Assembly (NCBI GenBank): GCA_937981955.1
Contig: CALJNA010000032.1
Coordinates: forward strand, 26,546-90,545
Length of the DNA: 64,000 nucleotides
Source of the DNA: an uncultured Granulosicoccaceae bacterium
GTDB lineage: Bacteria; Pseudomonadota; Gammaproteobacteria; Granulosicoccales; Granulosicoccaceae
Reading direction: 5' to 3'
Shown here: one piece after another, positions 42,012-50,911 of the stretch
Position numbering within the stretch: position 1 is the first letter of the stretch
How the letters are laid out: the number at the start of each line of letters is the position of its first letter
The notes under the pieces: model-generated
What the model saw: only the letters and a program-made list of their open reading frames with translations
The model's database searches: none
Told to the model about the DNA's origin: nothing
Position numbers and translations under genes: made by a program

Positions 42012-43028
42012 ATGCAGTCAATAAACTTCAGTGTAAAGTTGACCATACGAGGCACTATTGTGATGTTGGCGATTTTGCTGACGCTTGCGCATTCAGGTGT
42101 CAAAGCAGACGGATCAACCATCGCACTTAGTTACAACTGGCCGGCAGGCTTGGAAGTAGACGTCAGTTATCGCGTTTTTAAAGAGCGCCTGCGACAGGGA
42201 AAAACACTGAATAATGAAGTCAGTGGCAGTTTGACTTACACAACATCAGACCATAAGAAAGGTTTGATAATTGAGACTAGTAATACGCAAGTCAAGGTTG
42301 AGCAAGCATCTGAATCTGGAGGCCAGTTGCAACGATTTATGCAACGCCTGGCGGCCATTGATCCGTCGTACATTATCACGCAAGAGGGAGTGCTTTCTTC
42401 TGTTGGCAAACTCGACGAGCTGAAACAATCTTTAAGCGAAGAGTACGAACAGCTGACGTCGGATTTGCCAGAAGATGTAAAAAATCAAACAGAAGGGCTC
42501 ATGGCCAAGGCGTTATCAGAGGAATCCATTTTTGCATCGATTAGCCAGGATTGGAATCGAGATGTTGCACAATGGATTGGTGCCGATTTCGAGGTTGGCT
42601 ATCTTTACGATGTGGAGTACACCACGCCGGTACCCATGCTGGGCAATGCTCAGGTTCCTACTAAAGGTACTTATCAGGTTTTTGGTTATGTGCCTTGTTC
42701 AGCAGATGCTGGATCTGATATTGAACACTTCGCGAAAAAACCGACTGATAACTCGGCAAATTGTGTTGAGATGTACTTCACTTCAAATTTGATCCCTGCT
42801 GCATTAGTCGACGTAATGGAACAAATGTTCAAATCAATGGGCCAGGAAATGCCGGAGAATTTTGAAATGAAAATCGATTATGAAGTTTTCGTTATAACTG
42901 AGCCTGATACCTTATTACCGCATAGTGTTAATGAAGTAAAAGTTATTACAGCAAGTGCACCGCAAGAAGTACAACCGTTGGTTCAAACGGAAATTCTTGA
43001 CAAGCAGTTTACATACAAGAAACGATAA
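42012..43028 (+). CDS. Secreted protein of unknown function
   Basis: This 338-residue protein has an N-terminal signal peptide (GTIVMLAILLTLAHSGVKA) and a soluble remainder of mixed alpha/beta character. Two cysteines (CSADAGSD, then CVEMYFTS) may form one disulfide. Features include SYRVFKERLRQGKTLNNEVSGSL and TDNSANCVEMYFTSNLIP. I recognise no family. ATG 42012 is used; TTG 42006 is two codons earlier. It converges with the TRAP permease gene. No strong terminator separates them, though the 53-bp gap is AT-rich. Confidence 0.6.
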   Translation: MQSINFSVKLTIRGTIVMLAILLTLAHSGVKADGSTIALSYNWPAGLEVDVSYRVFKERLRQGKTLNNEVSGSLTYTTSDHKKGLIIETSNTQVKVEQASESGGQLQRFMQRLAAIDPSYIITQEGVLSSVGKLDELKQSLSEEYEQLTSDLPEDVKNQTEGLMAKALSEESIFASISQDWNRDVAQWIGADFEVGYLYDVEYTTPVPMLGNAQVPTKGTYQVFGYVPCSADAGSDIEHFAKKPTDNSANCVEMYFTSNLIPAALVDVMEQMFKSMGQEMPENFEMKIDYEVFVITEPDTLLPHSVNEVKVITASAPQEVQPLVQTEILDKQFTYKKR

Positions 43029-43081
43029 AACGCAGTTTATTTCGGGCGTTGTGTAAAAATTATCCGCTTTATTAAGCTGCG

Positions 43082-45448
43082 CTAATTCGTACTCTCGTTA
43101 TTGCGCATTGAACCTCTATTCGTAACAAAGTGCAGCCCGAGCCATGCCAGTGCAACCACTATGGCCACGCCATGAAAGCCCGGGTCGCCGAGCATGACGA
43201 ACCCTGCGAGCACTAACCTGAACAACACATCCCAAATGGGTAGACGCGCTCGGTCATATTGTGCCATTGCACTAGCGATTAGATACAGAGCCAGCCCGAG
43301 CCGTGCCAGCAACCACAGTATTGAACCCCAGTAAATTGTGCCATCGTAACCGGGCAGGTACTCGATGGCTGCGCCTTCCGATTTTGGATCGATAACCGCA
43401 GCTTCTACCAAAAGCAGTTCCGGGTACAGTGCAAACACAAACGGAATGATAAACATCACGATGCCCGATCTAACCGCAGAGAAACCCGTTGTCATCGGTT
43501 CGGCTTTGGTGATTGACGCTGCGGCGAATGCCGCTAGTGCAACCGGCGGCGTAATGGCTGATGCCACGGCAAAATAGAAGATAAACATGTTGGCGGCAAA
43601 GATCGAAATGCCTAACCCGGCCAGTACCGGACCCATTAAGAGAGCCACATTGATATAAGCCGGAACAGCTGGCATGCCCATACCCAACAATATGGCCAGG
43701 AACATGGTTGCGAACAGCGCCATGAATTGAAATATCGCTGAACCGCCCGACCCGAGATTAAGACTTTGAAGCCACTGCAGCACATCCAGTGAAATAAAGA
43801 ATGGCATGCCTGTGAACTTCAGGCAGAAGTCAATGATCGAGACCGCCAGAAACATTAGGTAAAGTGTAGAGATCAGAATGCCTGCTTCGGAAAATGAATC
43901 GAGCAATTTAGCAGGGCGTGCACGCATCGCCGGATCCAGAAACAGGGCGAAGCACAGGATGAATACTGCCCACCAACCGGCACTACCGGCATCACCCGCC
44001 GCATTCTGAACCAGCTTCAATATCCATGGCAGGCTTTGTACTTTACACGCGCCGCCTTCGGTAAAAACTCTTTCTGCACCGAGCAATCCACCAACAATAC
44101 CGCACCCGACACTTTCCTTGCTTGTAAGAAGAAGAACCAGGATGGTGAGTATCGGTAACAGGATCATGATCAGGTTATAAAAGTCCTGACGTTCCAAATA
44201 CATCTCTTCTGTCAGTTCGCCAATGGCCGCAATCTTTTGCTTTCGGGCCTGAAAAACCACTGACAGAAATAGACACACAAAATACGCAAGCGCGGGCAAG
44301 GTCGCGGCAATAATCACTTCGCTGTAGGGCACGCCGGTTAACGCAGCAAGTACAAATGCTGCAACACCCATAACCGGTGGCATGATTGAACCGCCGGAAG
44401 ATGCGGCGGCTTCCATACCACCAGCGAACACGCGTGAAAAGCCGCTTTTAATCATCATCGGGATGGTCAGTACACCGGTGGATAACACATTAACAATGGG
44501 TCCGCCTGAAATCGTTCCAAAGGTTGCCGAAGACACAATGGCCGCATGGGCAGGTCCACCGCGTAATTTTCGCGTCCACCGAAACGCAACCTTGATCATT
44601 GATTTGCCGCCAGCGGATGCGCCAAATAAAGCACCAAGAATTAAATATGGAAAAATCTCATTGAGAATAATATCCATAAAACGGCCTAACAGGCCGGATG
44701 CGTTGTTAACCAGAATATCGTGCACGCGCGATCGGCCATCGGATAACAGCCTCGGTTCGCCACCAATTTTTGTCACAAGGTATTTGTTAATGTCCTCGGT
44801 GCCGTAGAAATACCAAACCAGCACCGTAATGATCGTATAGGCTGCGATCAGTATGGCCACAATGACAAGTGGCAACCCCCATACTTTTACGTTGTACGAC
44901 AGAAATACAATGATGGCAATGCCGACAATAAGCACCAGCCAGCCGCCGGTCGTATTCAAACATTGAGGGTCGTCAACCGTGGTCGGTTCCGGCAGGCCGA
45001 ACAAAGCAGCGTTTTCTTTTTCAATTTTCAGACTTTCTGAAATTAGTCTTTCACGATCTCCGGTGAACTGGTCAACCATGCAGACAGATTCGATTTCGGC
45101 AAGATAGGTCAGCGAAATAGTGATCGCGGTAACCACCAGTGCCACATCCATGAAAAGGCCGAACTTTCGTCGTGTTTGACTTTTATCCTGCCAGCTTCGC
45201 CACATGGAATGTTTCAGCGCAACGATAAGCATCATTAGCGAGAACGCAAAGGGATAGTAGTATTCGAACGGAAATTTGCGAATGATGAAGTTGGGATTGC
45301 CTGCAAGACTGCTGGCCAGTTCATCTAACCCTGGTATGCCGGGCATGGCGTTGATCATACCGAGTACGACCAAAAAGACCGCCAGCCAATAAACAATTCT
45401 GCTGACGCCGCTATTTGTGTTGTTGTCCGGCCTTTCTTTTTCTGTCAT
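43082..45448 (-). CDS. TRAP transporter permease, fused small-large subunit (TAXI type)
   Basis: This 788-residue membrane protein combines the small (DctQ-like) and large (DctM-like) subunits, as usual in TAXI-type TRAP carriers. Large-subunit landmarks include AAASSGGSIMPPVMGVAAFVLA, ILLGMGMPAVPAYINVALL and FYFAVASAITPPVALAAFAAASI. It imports an organic acid or amino-acid-like solute using a sodium gradient; the substrate cannot be read from sequence. It stands 89 bp after the binding-protein gene, with a strong hairpin between them. Two loops contain cysteines (ESVCMVDQ, DDPQCLN), consistent with periplasmic exposure. Confidence 0.92.
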   Translation of the reverse strand: MTEKERPDNNTNSGVSRIVYWLAVFLVVLGMINAMPGIPGLDELASSLAGNPNFIIRKFPFEYYYPFAFSLMMLIVALKHSMWRSWQDKSQTRRKFGLFMDVALVVTAITISLTYLAEIESVCMVDQFTGDRERLISESLKIEKENAALFGLPEPTTVDDPQCLNTTGGWLVLIVGIAIIVFLSYNVKVWGLPLVIVAILIAAYTIITVLVWYFYGTEDINKYLVTKIGGEPRLLSDGRSRVHDILVNNASGLLGRFMDIILNEIFPYLILGALFGASAGGKSMIKVAFRWTRKLRGGPAHAAIVSSATFGTISGGPIVNVLSTGVLTIPMMIKSGFSRVFAGGMEAAASSGGSIMPPVMGVAAFVLAALTGVPYSEVIIAATLPALAYFVCLFLSVVFQARKQKIAAIGELTEEMYLERQDFYNLIMILLPILTILVLLLTSKESVGCGIVGGLLGAERVFTEGGACKVQSLPWILKLVQNAAGDAGSAGWWAVFILCFALFLDPAMRARPAKLLDSFSEAGILISTLYLMFLAVSIIDFCLKFTGMPFFISLDVLQWLQSLNLGSGGSAIFQFMALFATMFLAILLGMGMPAVPAYINVALLMGPVLAGLGISIFAANMFIFYFAVASAITPPVALAAFAAASITKAEPMTTGFSAVRSGIVMFIIPFVFALYPELLLVEAAVIDPKSEGAAIEYLPGYDGTIYWGSILWLLARLGLALYLIASAMAQYDRARLPIWDVLFRLVLAGFVMLGDPGFHGVAIVVALAWLGLHFVTNRGSMRNNESTN

Positions 45449-45484
45449 GTCAACGTTTTATCGAAAGCAACAGATGGAAAAGCA

Positions 45485-45514
45485 ATCGGGGCCGCAACGG
45501 CGTGCGGCCCCGAT
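45485..45514. other. 12-bp GC-rich hairpin between TRAP binding-protein and permease genes
   Basis: ATCGGGGCCGCA (45485-45496) and TGCGGCCCCGAT (45503-45514) are perfect inverted repeats closed by a six-base loop. The hairpin lies downstream of the binding-protein stop and upstream of the permease start. On the transcript it is followed by TTGCTTTTCC, only moderately U-rich. Such hairpins commonly slow exonuclease decay or partly terminate, giving more binding protein than permease. Confidence 0.75.
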
Positions 45515-45537
45515 AGTTGTCGTGCTTTAAAGAATGA

Positions 45538-46584
45538 TTAAGGTTTTGCGCAATCCGGCACTTCGATACCGGCCTCTTCAAATGCTGCAACAGAACCCGG
45601 GTGATACTTCACTGGCACCGCTCCACAAAGGCCAGACAATGCCGGGTCGGTTGCGCCCATATTTGTTGTAGCCATGTAAGGTGCCTTCGTTAGAAAAGCA
45701 TCAACGTTTGCCAACATGGTTGCTGTTAACGCTTTGGCTGTATCAAAGTCCATGTCTTTGTGAACGACTTCAGCAGCAACGGTTGTCGGGCTGCGCCAGA
45801 TGCCATCTTCACTGACAATGGTCAGTCCTTTTTGTGGTGCCAGGTCTTTTAAATCAAAGCTGATACCGGAAGTACCTGGGCTGCTGATGTATTTTTGCAT
45901 GGCTTCGCCTTCCCATATGTCTTTTGGCGTTGACCACAGTGTTATATCGCCAGCTGCCAGAGAGCGAGTGATTCGATTATCAGGAAATGTGATGGGAAGC
46001 ATCATGCCGTCAGCCGAACCATCAGATATGGTCTTGGCCATTTGCCCCCAGTTCACTTGCAGTCCTTTGTAGTCTTTACCGTCTTCGGCGCCACTGACAA
46101 TGCTCAGTATTCCACGACTGTTCGTCAGTGCGGCACCACGAGGTGGTCCGTTAAGTATGGTCTTGTCTTTTACAGTATCCCAGCCTTTAACGCTGGCGCT
46201 GTCATAGGCATACAAACCGAATCCGCCATAGTTATAGGTGTAAAGCACTCTGACATTGCCAATGAGCTCAGCGCCTGCGTCTTTGCCGAGTTTGGCATAA
46301 GGTCCGGCACCCTTTGACATAAGGAACGTCAGAATAAGTGGCGACCCGGATACATCGGTTTTACCCTCCGCAACATTCTGTAGCGAGTTGGTTAAGGTTT
46401 GACTGTCGGCTACCTGAAAGTTGGCGACTTTATCAGCTGAGGCAATTTCGGCCAGCGCCGTCATGGCCGTGAATGGCACCGTGCCCGGAGGTCCGGTTTC
46501 TGCTGTTAATAACGATTGAGCCAGTGCGTTGCCAGTAAATAAGCTGACGGCCGCACCCAAAGTGAGTAACGAGAGTTTGTTCAT
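45538..46584 (-). CDS. TAXI-family TRAP transporter solute-binding protein
   Basis: This 348-residue periplasmic receptor has a signal peptide (LSLLTLGAAVSLFTGNALAQ) and a TAXI core: AETGPPGTVPFTAMTALAEIAS, VNWGQMAKTISDGSADGMMLPITFPDN and EVVHKDMDFDTAKALTATML. The family normally binds glutamate, 2-oxo acids or similar anions. A GGAGGAC ribosome binding site lies five bases before ATG 46584. It is the first gene of the two-gene transporter unit, with a candidate promoter and a strong inverted repeat upstream. Confidence 0.9.
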   Translation of the reverse strand: MNKLSLLTLGAAVSLFTGNALAQSLLTAETGPPGTVPFTAMTALAEIASADKVANFQVADSQTLTNSLQNVAEGKTDVSGSPLILTFLMSKGAGPYAKLGKDAGAELIGNVRVLYTYNYGGFGLYAYDSASVKGWDTVKDKTILNGPPRGAALTNSRGILSIVSGAEDGKDYKGLQVNWGQMAKTISDGSADGMMLPITFPDNRITRSLAAGDITLWSTPKDIWEGEAMQKYISSPGTSGISFDLKDLAPQKGLTIVSEDGIWRSPTTVAAEVVHKDMDFDTAKALTATMLANVDAFLTKAPYMATTNMGATDPALSGLCGAVPVKYHPGSVAAFEEAGIEVPDCAKP

Positions 46585-46622
46585 TTGTCCTCCAAAGACG
46601 ATTGGTATACAAAAAGGCCTTG

Positions 46623-46664
46623 ATGCCCTTCGGCATTTGCCGATGGTGCTTTTGCAGGCAAATG
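46623..46664 (-). promoter_or_regulatory. Two overlapping hairpins in the leader of the TRAP binding-protein gene
   Basis: One stem joins ATGCC (46623-46627) and GGCAT (46632-46636) with a four-base loop. The other joins CATTTGCC (46634-46641) and GGCAAATG (46657-46664). The two share bases 46634-46636, so they cannot form fully together. In the message the longer stem comes first and the short stem follows, then AAGGCC and TTTTTG. This allows a switch-like leader, but the short stem is weak and no known riboswitch class is recognised. Confidence 0.35.
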
Positions 46665-46718
46665 TTGGTAGATCAAACTTTGACTGCGTTGCTTTAACCT
46701 TAAGTAGACACTTAAACG

Positions 46719-46788
46719 GGATCCCAAATCAAGCAAATTGTCGCAATATGGTCAACCAGAACGCCTTAATTGAGCTGATTTGGGATCC
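46719..46788. promoter_or_regulatory. 13-bp inverted repeat flanking a candidate promoter (operator-like)
   Basis: GGATCCCAAATCA (46719-46731) and TGATTTGGGATCC (46776-46788) are perfect inverted repeats with 44 bases between them. The 5' half of each arm is itself the palindrome GGGATCC(C). The space holds a -35-like TTGACC. The arms are too far apart for a simple dimer site, so looping by two dimers or two half-sites of a larger protein is possible. It sits in the 332-bp non-coding region before the TRAP operon. Confidence 0.6.
46727..46755 (-). promoter_or_regulatory. Candidate sigma-70 promoter of the TRAP transporter operon
   Basis: Reading the minus strand, TTGACC (46755-46750) is followed by a 17-base spacer and TTGATT (46732-46727). 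The -35 match is good and the -10 is weak, so an activator or relief of repression may be needed. The -10 overlaps the nearer arm of the 13-bp inverted repeat, which would let a bound repressor block polymerase. Confidence 0.35.
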
Positions 46789-46916
46789 TGATTGGCCAAA
46801 TCTGTCTCATTGTCTCCGATAATCGTTCGGGGGGCACAGTTTAAGTTTGGGATGGCTAGCCGAGTTATAGCCTGGGGATTCGGTACAGCTCTATGAGTAG
46901 GGTGCACGACACTTAC

Positions 46917-48038
46917 TCAAGCACTTTCAAGGAGGCTTGAAACCTGTTCGGCAATGGCCAGGCTTGCGGTCAGGCCAGGTGATTCGATGCCAAATAAATT
47001 GACCAGTCCTTCAAGGCCATGGGCATCACTGCCGTGAATAACGAAGTCGTTGTGCAGCTTTTCACCAAATGCAATTTTCGGACGAACGCCAGCGTAGTCG
47101 GGCACCAGTGCATCATCTTTCAATGCAGGCCAGTATCGCCGGATAGCGTCATAGAAATGTTCAGCACGTGTTTCATCTATGTTGTAATCGAGTGAATCCT
47201 GCCATTGCACGTCGGGTCCAAAGCGACACTGGCCCGCCATGTCCACCGTTATGTGTACACCGAGCCCACCGGGTTCAGGTACCGGGTATATCAATCTTGA
47301 TACCGGGGTTCGGCCTTGCAGTCGAAAGTAATTGCCTTTGGCGTATTTGGCAGATGGTACATTTTCTACCGGTGCGTTCTGTATATTTTTTGCTAATGCA
47401 CAAGCACCGTGGCCAGCAGCGTTGACAACGCACTTGCACTTCAGTGTTAGTGCATCGTCTCCACCGACATGAACGCTGAATCCGTCACCACCCGATTCAA
47501 CTTTATCGACGGTTGAGTTGTAAGCGATCATCGCACCGTTGGATTCTGCATTACCGAGCAGGCTCAACATAAATCCGTGGCTGTCGAGGATGCCGGTAGA
47601 AGGCGATAGCAGACCGGCCTTTGCGTCTATCTCGGGTTCCAATTGTTTAATCTGCGTCGCGCTTATTTTTTGCAGATCGGCAACGCCATTAGCAAGCGCG
47701 CGTGCCTGAATGGCATCAAGCTCACCCATTTGATCGGAAGATGTTGCAACGATTATTTTGCCCAGCTGCTTGAACTGAACCGCATGCGTTTCACAGTAAT
47801 CATAGAGCAGGGCTTTACCACGCGTGCAAAGTTTTGCTTTCAGAGAATCTTTGGGGTAATAAATTCCGGCGTGAATAACTTCAGAGTGCCTGGCGCTGGT
47901 TTCACTGCCGAACAGATTTTTTTGTTCAAGGATTAAAACGTCCTTGCCATCCGAAGCAAGCGCGCGCGCGATGGCAAGACCGACAACGCCAGCGCCCACC
48001 ACAACCGTATGCACGTCATGTGACACTGTTGCGCCCAC
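46917..48038 (-). CDS. FAD-dependent oxidoreductase, L-2-hydroxyglutarate oxidase (LhgO)-like
   Basis: This 373-residue DAO-fold enzyme has the dinucleotide motif VVVGAGVVGLAIARALA, the segment ETSARHSEVIHAGIYYPKDSLKAKLC and the C-terminal HGLEGLVNLFGIESPGLTASLAIAEQV. These mark the LhgO/YgaF group that oxidises L-2-hydroxyglutarate to 2-oxoglutarate with transfer of electrons to quinone. Other 2-hydroxyacids or choline-type substrates cannot be excluded. GTG 48038 is the start. It follows proS by 29 bp on the same strand, probably co-transcribed. Confidence 0.82.
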   Translation of the reverse strand: MGATVSHDVHTVVVGAGVVGLAIARALASDGKDVLILEQKNLFGSETSARHSEVIHAGIYYPKDSLKAKLCTRGKALLYDYCETHAVQFKQLGKIIVATSSDQMGELDAIQARALANGVADLQKISATQIKQLEPEIDAKAGLLSPSTGILDSHGFMLSLLGNAESNGAMIAYNSTVDKVESGGDGFSVHVGGDDALTLKCKCVVNAAGHGACALAKNIQNAPVENVPSAKYAKGNYFRLQGRTPVSRLIYPVPEPGGLGVHITVDMAGQCRFGPDVQWQDSLDYNIDETRAEHFYDAIRRYWPALKDDALVPDYAGVRPKIAFGEKLHNDFVIHGSDAHGLEGLVNLFGIESPGLTASLAIAEQVSSLLESA

Positions 48039-48067
48039 ATGACATGGCGATCAGCATCATCGAAGCT

Positions 48068-49762
48068 TTATTGTTTGACGCGAGCGATAGCGTCATCGAT
48101 GCTGATCAGCGTTGCATCTGAATCGCGTCGTCCTTTGTATTCCAGCTGCTTGTCTGCGAGCAGCTTTTCACTAACCACAAAGCGGTGTGGAATACCAATT
48201 AATTCCATATCAGCGAACATGACACCCGGACGCAAAGGCCGATCGTCAAGTAGTACATCTATTCCTGCATCAAGCATTTTTTGATACAGCTCCTCGGCAA
48301 CCGCTTTAACCGCATCGGACTTTGCCATATGGATAGGCGAGATAACTGCGGTGAAAGGTGCAATCGCATCTGGCCAGATAATGCCTTTATCATCGTTGTT
48401 CTGTTCAATGGCAGCAGCGGCAACACGCGTTACACCAATACCGTAACAACCCATGTGCATAACCTGAGGTTTGCCGTTTTCATCCATTAATGTGCAATCC
48501 ATGGCTTCGCTGTAAGTCGTACCGAGCTGGAATATGTGTCCAACTTCAATACCACGTACAATTTTCAAAGTGCCTTTACCGGTAGGGCTTGGATCGCCTT
48601 CAACCACATTGCGAAGATCACGAACAACAGGTTCGGGCAGATCGCGTTCCCAGTTAACACCGTTGAGGTGTTGGTTGTTACTGTTGGCACCGCAAACAAA
48701 ATCGCTCATCAGTGCTGCATCGCCATCGACCAGAACAGGAACATCCAAACCCACAGGTCCGATGGAACCAGCATCGCATCCGGCAACGTTTTTAATTTGT
48801 TCGGCACTGGCAAAGTTCAGTGGTGATTGTACTTCGGGCTGTTGCGAAGCTTTAATCTCATTCAGTTGATGATCCCCGCGGACCACCAATGCAACTACCG
48901 GGGATTCGGTTCCTTCAACCAGAAGAGTTTTCACACATTTGGCAGCATCGACAGATAATTTCTTTGCCAGTTCTTCAATCGTGTGAACGCCAGGTGTGTC
49001 TACAGTTTGCATGGTTTCAGTTGCAGCACCACGTTCACCGACTGGCACCGCGGCAGCCTTTTCAACGTTCGCGGCGTATTCATCGCCGGTTGAATGAGCC
49101 AGTGCATCTTCACCGCTTCCAGCCAGTACATGAAATTCGCGGGACATAGCACCGCCTATGCTGCCACTGTCTGCATCTACTGGACGGTAGTCCAGACCAA
49201 TACGATCGAAAATGGCGCAATAGGCCGTGTGCATTCGATTGAACGATTCGTTCAATCCTTCAGCGCTGATGTCGAACGAGTACGCGTCTTTCATTATAAA
49301 TTCGCGGGCGCGCATAACCCCGAAACGAGGTCGGATTTCATCTCGAAACTTGGTCTGGATTTGATAGAAGTTGATCGGCAGTTGCTTGTAACTTCTCAGC
49401 TCGCGGCGGGCGATGTCGGTAATGACCTCTTCATGTGTGGGTCCGACACAGTAGTCGCGATCATGGCGATCCTGCAGACGCAACAGTTCTGGGCCGTATT
49501 TTTCCCAACGCCCGGATTCCCGCCACAATTCAGCGGGTTGAACAGCCGGCATGATCAGCTCGACGCCGTTTGCGCGGTTCATCTCCTCGCGCACAATGGC
49601 TTCGATTTTACGAACCACACGCAAACCCATCGGCATAATGGAGTAAAGCCCGGCCGACAGACGACGAATGAAACCCGCCCGCAGCATCAGCTGGTGGCTT
49701 AACACCTCTGCATCAGCAGGGGTTTCCTTGGTGGTGGCAATGTGGAACTGACTGGCGCGCAT
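48068..49762 (-). CDS. proS: Prolyl-tRNA synthetase
   Basis: ProS charges tRNA-Pro and corrects Ala-tRNA-Pro. The 564-residue protein is the bacterial form with an insertion domain (about 225-380, YbaK-like editing) between motifs 2 and 3. Visible are the class II features [39 protein letters not shown] and [25 protein letters not shown]. Motif-3 material is [21 protein letters not shown], and the anticodon-binding end [26 protein letters not shown] follows. Length is standard. Confidence 0.97.
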   Translation of the reverse strand: MRASQFHIATTKETPADAEVLSHQLMLRAGFIRRLSAGLYSIMPMGLRVVRKIEAIVREEMNRANGVELIMPAVQPAELWRESGRWEKYGPELLRLQDRHDRDYCVGPTHEEVITDIARRELRSYKQLPINFYQIQTKFRDEIRPRFGVMRAREFIMKDAYSFDISAEGLNESFNRMHTAYCAIFDRIGLDYRPVDADSGSIGGAMSREFHVLAGSGEDALAHSTGDEYAANVEKAAAVPVGERGAATETMQTVDTPGVHTIEELAKKLSVDAAKCVKTLLVEGTESPVVALVVRGDHQLNEIKASQQPEVQSPLNFASAEQIKNVAGCDAGSIGPVGLDVPVLVDGDAALMSDFVCGANSNNQHLNGVNWERDLPEPVVRDLRNVVEGDPSPTGKGTLKIVRGIEVGHIFQLGTTYSEAMDCTLMDENGKPQVMHMGCYGIGVTRVAAAAIEQNNDDKGIIWPDAIAPFTAVISPIHMAKSDAVKAVAEELYQKMLDAGIDVLLDDRPLRPGVMFADMELIGIPHRFVVSEKLLADKQLEYKGRRDSDATLISIDDAIARVKQ

Positions 49763-49769
49763 AGCCTTG

Positions 49770-49862
49770 TTGAATCCTTGAAACCTTGGATTAGCAGTAT
49801 AGCGAGAGTCATACCACTGCGGCGCGGGTTATGATGGGAATACCAACTAATTTGAATCCTTG
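49770..49862. repeat. Direct repeat TTGAATCCTTG in the proS/LysR intergenic region
   Basis: TTGAATCCTTG occurs at 49770-49780 and again at 49852-49862, both in the same direction, 82 bp apart. The first lies just before the proS start and the second just before the LysR-type gene start. They may be binding half-sites for a regulator acting on the divergent promoters, or chance; the distance is near eight helical turns. Confidence 0.35.
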
Positions 49863-49877
49863 GGTTGCGATATAACC

Positions 49878-50780
49878 ATGTCCGATCGACGACTACAGGT
49901 CTTTCACGCCGTTGCCGGTGTTTTGAGCTTTACCAAAGCCGCCGAGTTGCTGAACATGACGCAGCCTGCAGTAACTCATCAGATCAGGCAACTGGAAGCC
50001 GATTTTGATACACGACTGTTCGATCGGGAGAACAATCGCATCAGCCTGACTCAGGCCGGTGAGCAAGTGCTCGAGTATGCGAATCAGATTATCGCGCTGT
50101 ATGGCGAGATGCACGAATCGGTCAAATCACTCACAGGCGATACCTCCGGCCTTGTGACCCTTGGTGCGAGTACGACCATAGCCGAATACATGCTGCCGGG
50201 GCTGTTAGGTGACTTTCTGGATAAATTTCCTAACGTGCAGGTCCGTTTGCGGGTGGCCAACACCGACTCCATTGTTGGTATGGTTGGCGATAACTCAATC
50301 GATCTTGGCATTGTTGAAGGCGTTGTTAATAATCAGTACCTGCTGGTTGAGGATTGTCAGCAAGATGAACTCCGGGTCATCGTGCCGCCGGACCACACGC
50401 TGGCCGCTAAAGCGACACTGGTTCCTGCCGAATTACTCGACTATCCGTTTATATCCCGCGAAGAGGGGTCTGGCACGCGCAGTGTTATCGCAAGTTTTCT
50501 CGAACAGCATGGAGTGAGTGAAGAGCAGCTTATCCAGTCGTTTGAACTGGGCAGCACCGAGGCGATCAAAGGAGCTGTGCAAGCGGGTATGGGCATTTCA
50601 ATTGTGTCTGCCGCCGCGCTTGCCAAAGAGGAAAAGCTGCAGCAATTGGTATCCATACCAACGACTCCGCCAATCTTGCGAACTTTTTACTTTGTGCGAC
50701 AACCGCAGAAATTTCGCACCCACCTGATGGACGAACTGTTTCAATTTGCTCACCAATACTGCGCCACAACCAAAGGGTAA
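49878..50780 (+). CDS. LysR-family transcriptional regulator
   Basis: This 300-residue activator or repressor has the N-terminal helix-turn-helix (FHAVAGVLSFTKAAELLNMTQPAVTHQIRQLEADF) and a periplasmic-binding-like effector domain from about residue 90 (VTLGASTTIAEYMLPGLL). The start ATG 49878 fits the usual LysR N-terminus; a TTG upstream at 49860 is less likely. The CysB/CbbR-like pattern of the effector domain (SREEGSGTRSVI) suggests a metabolite sensor, but the target is unknown. It is divergent from proS. Confidence 0.9.
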   Translation: MSDRRLQVFHAVAGVLSFTKAAELLNMTQPAVTHQIRQLEADFDTRLFDRENNRISLTQAGEQVLEYANQIIALYGEMHESVKSLTGDTSGLVTLGASTTIAEYMLPGLLGDFLDKFPNVQVRLRVANTDSIVGMVGDNSIDLGIVEGVVNNQYLLVEDCQQDELRVIVPPDHTLAAKATLVPAELLDYPFISREEGSGTRSVIASFLEQHGVSEEQLIQSFELGSTEAIKGAVQAGMGISIVSAAALAKEEKLQQLVSIPTTPPILRTFYFVRQPQKFRTHLMDELFQFAHQYCATTKG

Positions 50781-50911
50781 TGCTGTTGATACCCGTATCG
50801 TCAGCGCCTTGTCGCGTCAATTTTCGGCTTTTGCATCAATATTGCACTATCTGAAAGTACATAAGCGTTGGTCGTCATTCCCGAAGTCGGTAGTGGCATA
50901 ATAGTGCGGTG

